DNA from: a virus
Strand: one strand, 5' to 3'
IMG/VR virus record: IMGVR_UViG_3300046010_002437
Span: 1 to 33,009 of that record
DNA: 33,009 nt
Shown: one piece after another, positions 29,445-33,009 of the stretch
Numbering within the stretch: position 1 is the stretch's first letter
Layout of the letters: every line of letters begins with the position of its first letter
Position numbers and translations under genes: made by a program
Notes under the pieces: generated by a model
What the model was told of the DNA's origin: nothing
Databases searched by the model: none
What the model saw: only the letters and a program-made list of their open reading frames with translations

Positions 29445-30028
29445 TATAAGTTGATGTTTATTGTGTTGTTGGTTGTTGTGCTTTGCGTAAAGCTGTCCTC
29501 AAGAGTTCCATTGACATATACCTCATAATCAGTTGTCAGATCTCCACAATTGGTTGCTGGAGGATTGCCATTCTCAAAGTCATAATCATCATAAGGAATG
29601 GAACACCAGTCATTGTAATCATAAATTGATAGTGATGCATTCATGGTCCATCCAGCTGTGACATCTGGTCCTCTATTTATGAATGGTTGAGTTGCAATAT
29701 CTCCATTGATATCCATGAACTCCTCAAATCTCCATTGCTTGAATGTGATTCTGATGTCATTACAGATACTCAAGCAATCAGAATGAATCTCATTGACTTG
29801 CCTATATTCCTGAAGATTATATTTATCACAAATAGTTATTATCATATTTACATTAACAGCTTGATCAGTCATAGATCCAGGCTGTAATGTTACAACCATC
29901 AAAGGATATTGTGCAGCATCTCTGGAGATAGCATCAAGAAAATCACCTTGGAAGAATTCGTTTATCTGCCTGTGTTCTGTTGCTATTATTTCCAGCTCTT
30001 TCATTAACTGGTTTAATGTCTTTTCCAT
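29444..30028 (-). CDS. Tail completion/neck-like protein, 194 aa
   Basis: The product starts MEKTLNQLMKELEIIATEHR. It holds FMDINGDIATQPFINRGPDV (about 104-123) and WTMNASLSIYDYNDWCSIPY (about 127-146), phrases common to neck proteins of phages of Bacteroidota. The C-terminus is an acidic, Asn/Thr-rich extension (TDYEVYVNGTLEDSFTQSTT). Position after the head-tail adaptor supports a tail-head joining role. The start shares sequence with the end of a 45-aa gene. Confidence 0.65.
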   Translation of the reverse strand: MEKTLNQLMKELEIIATEHRQINEFFQGDFLDAISRDAAQYPLMVVTLQPGSMTDQAVNVNMIITICDKYNLQEYRQVNEIHSDCLSICNDIRITFKQWRFEEFMDINGDIATQPFINRGPDVTAGWTMNASLSIYDYNDWCSIPYDDYDFENGNPPATNCGDLTTDYEVYVNGTLEDSFTQSTTTNNTININL

Positions 30029-30080
30029 CTTTATTTAGATATGCTTTTAATTTGTCAATCTGTTTCTTTGAGAATTTCAT
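29943..30080 (-). CDS. Small basic protein, 45 aa
   Basis: ATG 30080 to TGA 29943 encodes a Lys-rich product (MKFSKKQIDKLKAYLNKDGK and on). The start overlaps the adaptor stop as ATGA. The last 86 nt overlap the 194-aa gene in another frame. Coding is supported mainly by the junction and by the otherwise empty 50 nt before the 194-aa gene. Confidence 0.4.
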   Translation of the reverse strand: MKFSKKQIDKLKAYLNKDGKDIKPVNERAGNNSNRTQADKRILPR

Positions 30081-30589
30081 TGTATCCAGTTTAGAGGCCT
30101 ATATCCAGTCTTGTCTTTTTTTACATATTCATTGCAATGGTCAGAGCACATATCACAATATTCTGGATATTTCACCGCTTGGTCATCCATAAGGAATCCA
30201 ACTAATCTCTCCTTGTAAAAATATGCATCCTTTCTTAACTGATCTCTAAGCTCGTTAACATCAGCAAGAGAATTAGCTTGAATGTTCTCATCTTGCACTC
30301 TTCCTGTTGTCTTATTAGTTAACTTCTCATTCAATAGTAATGCTGCCCTGTAATCAACGAATGCAACCAAACAAGGAATAACATAATCATTCATCAATAG
30401 CAGATAATCAGCTGTCCATGTATTGGTCTCAACTCTATCAAGCAGAGCTCTGTAAAGTGGAGTCCCAAGAGCTGGCTGAATATGCATGTCTTGACTTCTC
30501 TTGATAGCAACTGCCAAGAGTTTTGTATCTGTATTGCTGTGGATCAATCCTAATTTTTTAAGATTCTCCACTGAAAGTAGGTAGTTCAT
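30077..30589 (-). CDS. Head-tail adaptor-like protein (DUF6712-like), 170 aa
   Basis: The product is mostly helical, starting MNYLLSVENLKKLGLIHSNT, with SQDMHIQPALGTPLYRALLD (about 32-51) typical of DUF6712-type connector proteins in phages of Bacteroidota, and a C-terminal Cys/His-containing stretch (YCDMCSDHCNEYVK) that may bind metal. It probably sits under the portal. It starts 3 nt after the portal stop. Confidence 0.75.
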   Translation of the reverse strand: MNYLLSVENLKKLGLIHSNTDTKLLAVAIKRSQDMHIQPALGTPLYRALLDRVETNTWTADYLLLMNDYVIPCLVAFVDYRAALLLNEKLTNKTTGRVQDENIQANSLADVNELRDQLRKDAYFYKERLVGFLMDDQAVKYPEYCDMCSDHCNEYVKKDKTGYRPLNWIQ

Positions 30590-30592
30590 ATC

Positions 30593-32554
30593 TTATCTTT
30601 TTACAACTAATTGCTGAATCCATTCATGTCTACACCATGGTGTTGATACTTGAGTATCTGGATTGGTATACCATCCTCCTCTGTATTTCCACACATCTCT
30701 ATCAACTCGGCCAGAGATAGTGTTAATTTCATCCTTTGTGTATAATCTATTGAGACCAAGTAATCTCTCACAAAATTGTCTTGAGCCACTCTTTGCCGGT
30801 GGAACATCAAGTCTTGTTCTGTATCCATAACGAACCTCAAATCTTTCAATTGGAATATCAACCTCTCTGACCAATGACTTTCCCAAATCAGTGACCTCAC
30901 CTTTGGTGATTACTTCCCATTTCATGAGCTTAGCCATTGACTTGGCAATATCCTCAATATTTGTATCAAGAGCTTTTGCAATGCCATTTGAATCTTCACC
31001 ATCACCAATCAACTTCAGTACATTTTTATCAAAGTCATTCAGCTCTGCTGATATCTCTCCAATTGTTGCAAATAGTTGATCTTGCTTTGAGAATACATCA
31101 GCTGATGGAGTATCCCAAGCTATTGGAAATGTTGCAATCACATCATAATGATTAGCTGATTCACCATATTGTGCAAAATAACCAATCTCATCATCTGAGA
31201 ATGTATGAACATGCTTGCAAGATGACATCTGTTGTGGAGCTGAATCTAAGCCTACAATTTTGCGAGCCTGTATCTCATCAATAGTTGGAAATGATGCCAA
31301 GACAATGCTCAATGCACTCTCACTGGTCAATAATCCCTCTTTAATCTTAGCAACCACATCAATAAGTGATGCAATCTGAGCTCCATTCAATGCACTCTTA
31401 GCAACATCAACTGGTTGCTCTGCTGTTGGTTGGTCAGTTGTTGGCTGTGCTGGAGTGACTTCAGTCGCACCAATTGGTGTAACGTCTTTTAATTTAACAA
31501 CTCCAGTATCTCCTGACAGCTTAACCATATAATTAAGTATCCATTCAATTCTTTTTTGTCTTGTCTCAACATAAGTCTTTTTAAATATCTCAAAAAGATC
31601 AGCTGATTCAGCCGCATTGAATGATCCTTCTGGAGCAACTCCGAATAATGATGGAGCAACAACTGCATGAGCCACTAAAATGTTTTGCTGAACACTTGAC
31701 TCAAGAGCTTCATATCTCTTATCAAGATCATTTCCAGTTAAGCTCTCAACCTTTGGAGCCTGATCTGCTGATGGTGCAAAGGTGATTATTATATCACCGC
31801 TATTCTCAATATTGGATGCTGGTCCTTTGATTTGATTCTTGAATGATTCTGCCTCTTCTTGAGTTTCTGGAAATCCATCCATGAAAGTGATTAGAGTTCC
31901 TGACTTAAATCCATTTTGTAATTCATACATATGGAATTTAGAGATGTCAACATCAGTCTGAATTGCTGTGATTCCACCTTGATATGGTGGCTTTGGATAT
32001 ACTCCATGCTCTTTGCGAGCTTTCTTAGCTGGATCCTTGTAATATAAAACAAACGATCCTATTTTATTGTTCTCATCAAGAGCTGGAATTGTTCTAAGAT
32101 TTGTCTTCTCAGGTGATTGCTGTTGTACTGTCCAGTCATCTGATAGATAATACATTCTTTCATCTGATGATATTCTGATCGCATCAATGCCAAGATACTC
32201 CCACACAGCAACTCTGGTCCCTTCTCTATTCCAAGTACCTTTTACAGCGAATGCTCCGAATAATTCATAATCAAATGCCAATTGCTCAACTATCTCATTC
32301 ATGTTGAAATCAGAGTAAGGATTAGCAATGAATCTTGCAAGCTCACCAGATACAACCTCAAGACCTCCACCAGCAATGTAGTGAGTTTTATTCTTGATGA
32401 TTCCTTGATGCCAAGCTGATCCATTAAAAAGATCCACTAAAAAATAAGGATAATCATTCTTTTTTCCCCATTTAATAAAGCCAAGCATTCTATCTTGCTC
32501 CTCAATTGGCAGAACAAAGTCCTTTCTGAATGACATTGATTCTAACTTACTCAT
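30593..32554 (-). CDS. Portal protein fused to C-terminal domains, complete copy
   Basis: The 653-aa product has a portal core (about 1-360) with IKWGKKNDYPYFLVDLF, SGTLITFMDGFPETQEEAES and LFGVAPEGSFNAAESADLF. An Ala/Pro/Thr linker (about 365-385) follows, then a helical region (LNGAQIASLIDVVAKIKEGL). The C-terminus (about 570-653) has RYGYRTRLDVPPAKSGSRQF and TPWCRHEWIQQLVVK, a CRHxW domain seen in minor head proteins of Bacteroidota phages. The protein would thus combine portal and minor-capsid/head-morphogenesis roles. It starts in an 8-nt overlap with the 122-aa gene. The left-hand copy at 1-1113 is a variant of the first 371 codons. Confidence 0.9.
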   Translation of the reverse strand: MSKLESMSFRKDFVLPIEEQDRMLGFIKWGKKNDYPYFLVDLFNGSAWHQGIIKNKTHYIAGGGLEVVSGELARFIANPYSDFNMNEIVEQLAFDYELFGAFAVKGTWNREGTRVAVWEYLGIDAIRISSDERMYYLSDDWTVQQQSPEKTNLRTIPALDENNKIGSFVLYYKDPAKKARKEHGVYPKPPYQGGITAIQTDVDISKFHMYELQNGFKSGTLITFMDGFPETQEEAESFKNQIKGPASNIENSGDIIITFAPSADQAPKVESLTGNDLDKRYEALESSVQQNILVAHAVVAPSLFGVAPEGSFNAAESADLFEIFKKTYVETRQKRIEWILNYMVKLSGDTGVVKLKDVTPIGATEVTPAQPTTDQPTAEQPVDVAKSALNGAQIASLIDVVAKIKEGLLTSESALSIVLASFPTIDEIQARKIVGLDSAPQQMSSCKHVHTFSDDEIGYFAQYGESANHYDVIATFPIAWDTPSADVFSKQDQLFATIGEISAELNDFDKNVLKLIGDGEDSNGIAKALDTNIEDIAKSMAKLMKWEVITKGEVTDLGKSLVREVDIPIERFEVRYGYRTRLDVPPAKSGSRQFCERLLGLNRLYTKDEINTISGRVDRDVWKYRGGWYTNPDTQVSTPWCRHEWIQQLVVKR

Positions 32555-32915
32555 ATATGTTGAATGTTATGTTTGTTGAAAATTCTGTTGATGGTGAGTC
32601 AATGGTAAATACATGAGCTCTACCTTCCTCAACCAATCCATCTGATAACTCTGGATCAAGATTTGTTGTTGATGTTTGTTGATAGATTCTGTATGTGTAA
32701 TATCCATCATAATCAAAAGTTACATCCACTCCATCCTCAAGCAAAAACTCATCATATCTTGATATAGATGTACTTAAATTAGGAAGGATGCAATAGTATT
32801 TTAAAAATGATTGCTCATGCTCAAATTCAAAGAGATAGTAAACTGGACTAACTGTTGTCAGTTCCGTTACTGTTACTATCAGATTTGAAGATGTGTCCTT
32901 CTGTATTCTCAACAT
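32547..32915 (-). CDS. Small head/connector-region protein, 122 aa (right variant)
   Basis: This is the second variant of the 122-aa protein at 1106-1474, with identical ends and a changed middle (LPNLSTSISRYDEFLLEDGV followed by DVTF). It overlaps the portal start by 8 nt, as in the left copy. Confidence 0.8.
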   Translation of the reverse strand: MLRIQKDTSSNLIVTVTELTTVSPVYYLFEFEHEQSFLKYYCILPNLSTSISRYDEFLLEDGVDVTFDYDGYYTYRIYQQTSTTNLDPELSDGLVEEGRAHVFTIDSPSTEFSTNITFNIYE

Positions 32916-33009
32916 TTTTAATTAGTTTAGGTTTTTTTCTCTCGAATATATGGATCAATCCAATTGATTGGTAAAAGTCCTCTTTGCCTCTTTCAATAGT
33001 TAACCATTT
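32848..33009 (-). CDS. Hypothetical 71-aa protein, right copy (partial, cut by right edge)
   Basis: These are the last 54 codons of the gene seen whole at 1407-1622; the start lies beyond the edge. The two copies differ at only two bases here, fewer than anywhere else in the duplication, and the frame is kept. Confidence 0.45.
   Translation of the reverse strand, partial: KWLTIERGKEDFYQSIGLIHIFERKKPKLIKNVENTEGHIFKSDSNSNGTDNS

Larger units (their letters stand above)
31442..33009. repeat. Right copy of the diverged terminal duplication
   Basis: This aligns without net indel to 1-1568. It covers the portal core, the 122-aa gene and the last 54 codons of the 71-aa gene. See the left copy for the pattern of differences. 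Confidence 0.9.

Noticed and set aside
1-33009. Integrase, repressor-integrase lysogeny module, reverse transcriptase/DGR, tRNA genes, DNA methyltransferase
   Set aside because: I looked for their typical motifs on both strands and found none I could support; small HTH proteins alone do not show lysogeny.

Overview
The window looks like the essentially complete genome of a small tailed phage (siphovirus type) of a Bacteroidota host, probably Flavobacteriia or a relative, and most likely from an environmental assembly. Host clues: an AT-rich genome without strong Shine-Dalgarno sites; promoter-like elements of the Bacteroidota form TTG-N19-TAnnTTTG; and protein families typical of that phylum (DUF3127 OB-fold, BT4734-like primase domain, a tail-chaperone family and small YYN-TFKSE proteins common in its phages). 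All genes but one are on the minus strand, so the genome reads from high to low coordinates. Bases 1-1568 and 31442-33009 are the same locus at a constant offset of 31441 bp but diverged. The simplest reading is a circular or circularly permuted genome of about 31.4 kb whose contig ends come from two strain variants.

Layout in the direction of transcription. Replication and recombination (27.2 kb down to 20.0 kb): a promoter/terminator control region, a string of tiny overlapping genes, two HTH proteins (one like DnaA domain IV alone), an intergenic region with three evenly spaced CGTGACA sites, a promoter and a structured leader RNA, then a primase-SF3 helicase, three related small genes joined by 39-bp direct repeats, a VRR-NUC nuclease, an ERF annealing protein, a YqaJ-like exonuclease, a DUF3127 protein and a sigma-like regulator. 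I see no DNA polymerase and no integrase, so replication must use the host polymerase, and nothing here supports lysogeny. A glycan cassette follows (19.1-16.6 kb): two glycosyltransferase-like proteins and an N-acetyl sugar amidotransferase.

Packaging and morphogenesis run from 16.6 kb down to 1 and, across the join, from 32.9 to 28.5 kb: terminase small and large subunits, a tail chaperone with a probable -1 frameshift extension, a gp10-like tail completion protein, baseplate and fibre proteins, the tape measure, then protease, scaffold, major capsid protein, a 176-aa structural protein, two small proteins, portal, adaptor, tail completion protein and another structural protein. Lysis genes (two membrane proteins and a CHAP-like endolysin) and one charged small protein close the late operon before a strong intrinsic terminator at 27144-27172.

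The only plus-strand gene (4774-5421) is a glycosyltransferase-like moron between tape measure and protease. Items most worth attention are the hidden frameshift product of the tail chaperone, the promoter/CGTGACA/attenuator-like RNA block in front of the primase, a second promoter followed about 60 nt later by a terminator, the glycan genes, and the divergent terminal duplication. Small genes of 34, 45, 45, 51 and 52 codons were found by reading the sequence directly; most are joined to neighbours by ATGA stop/start overlaps.
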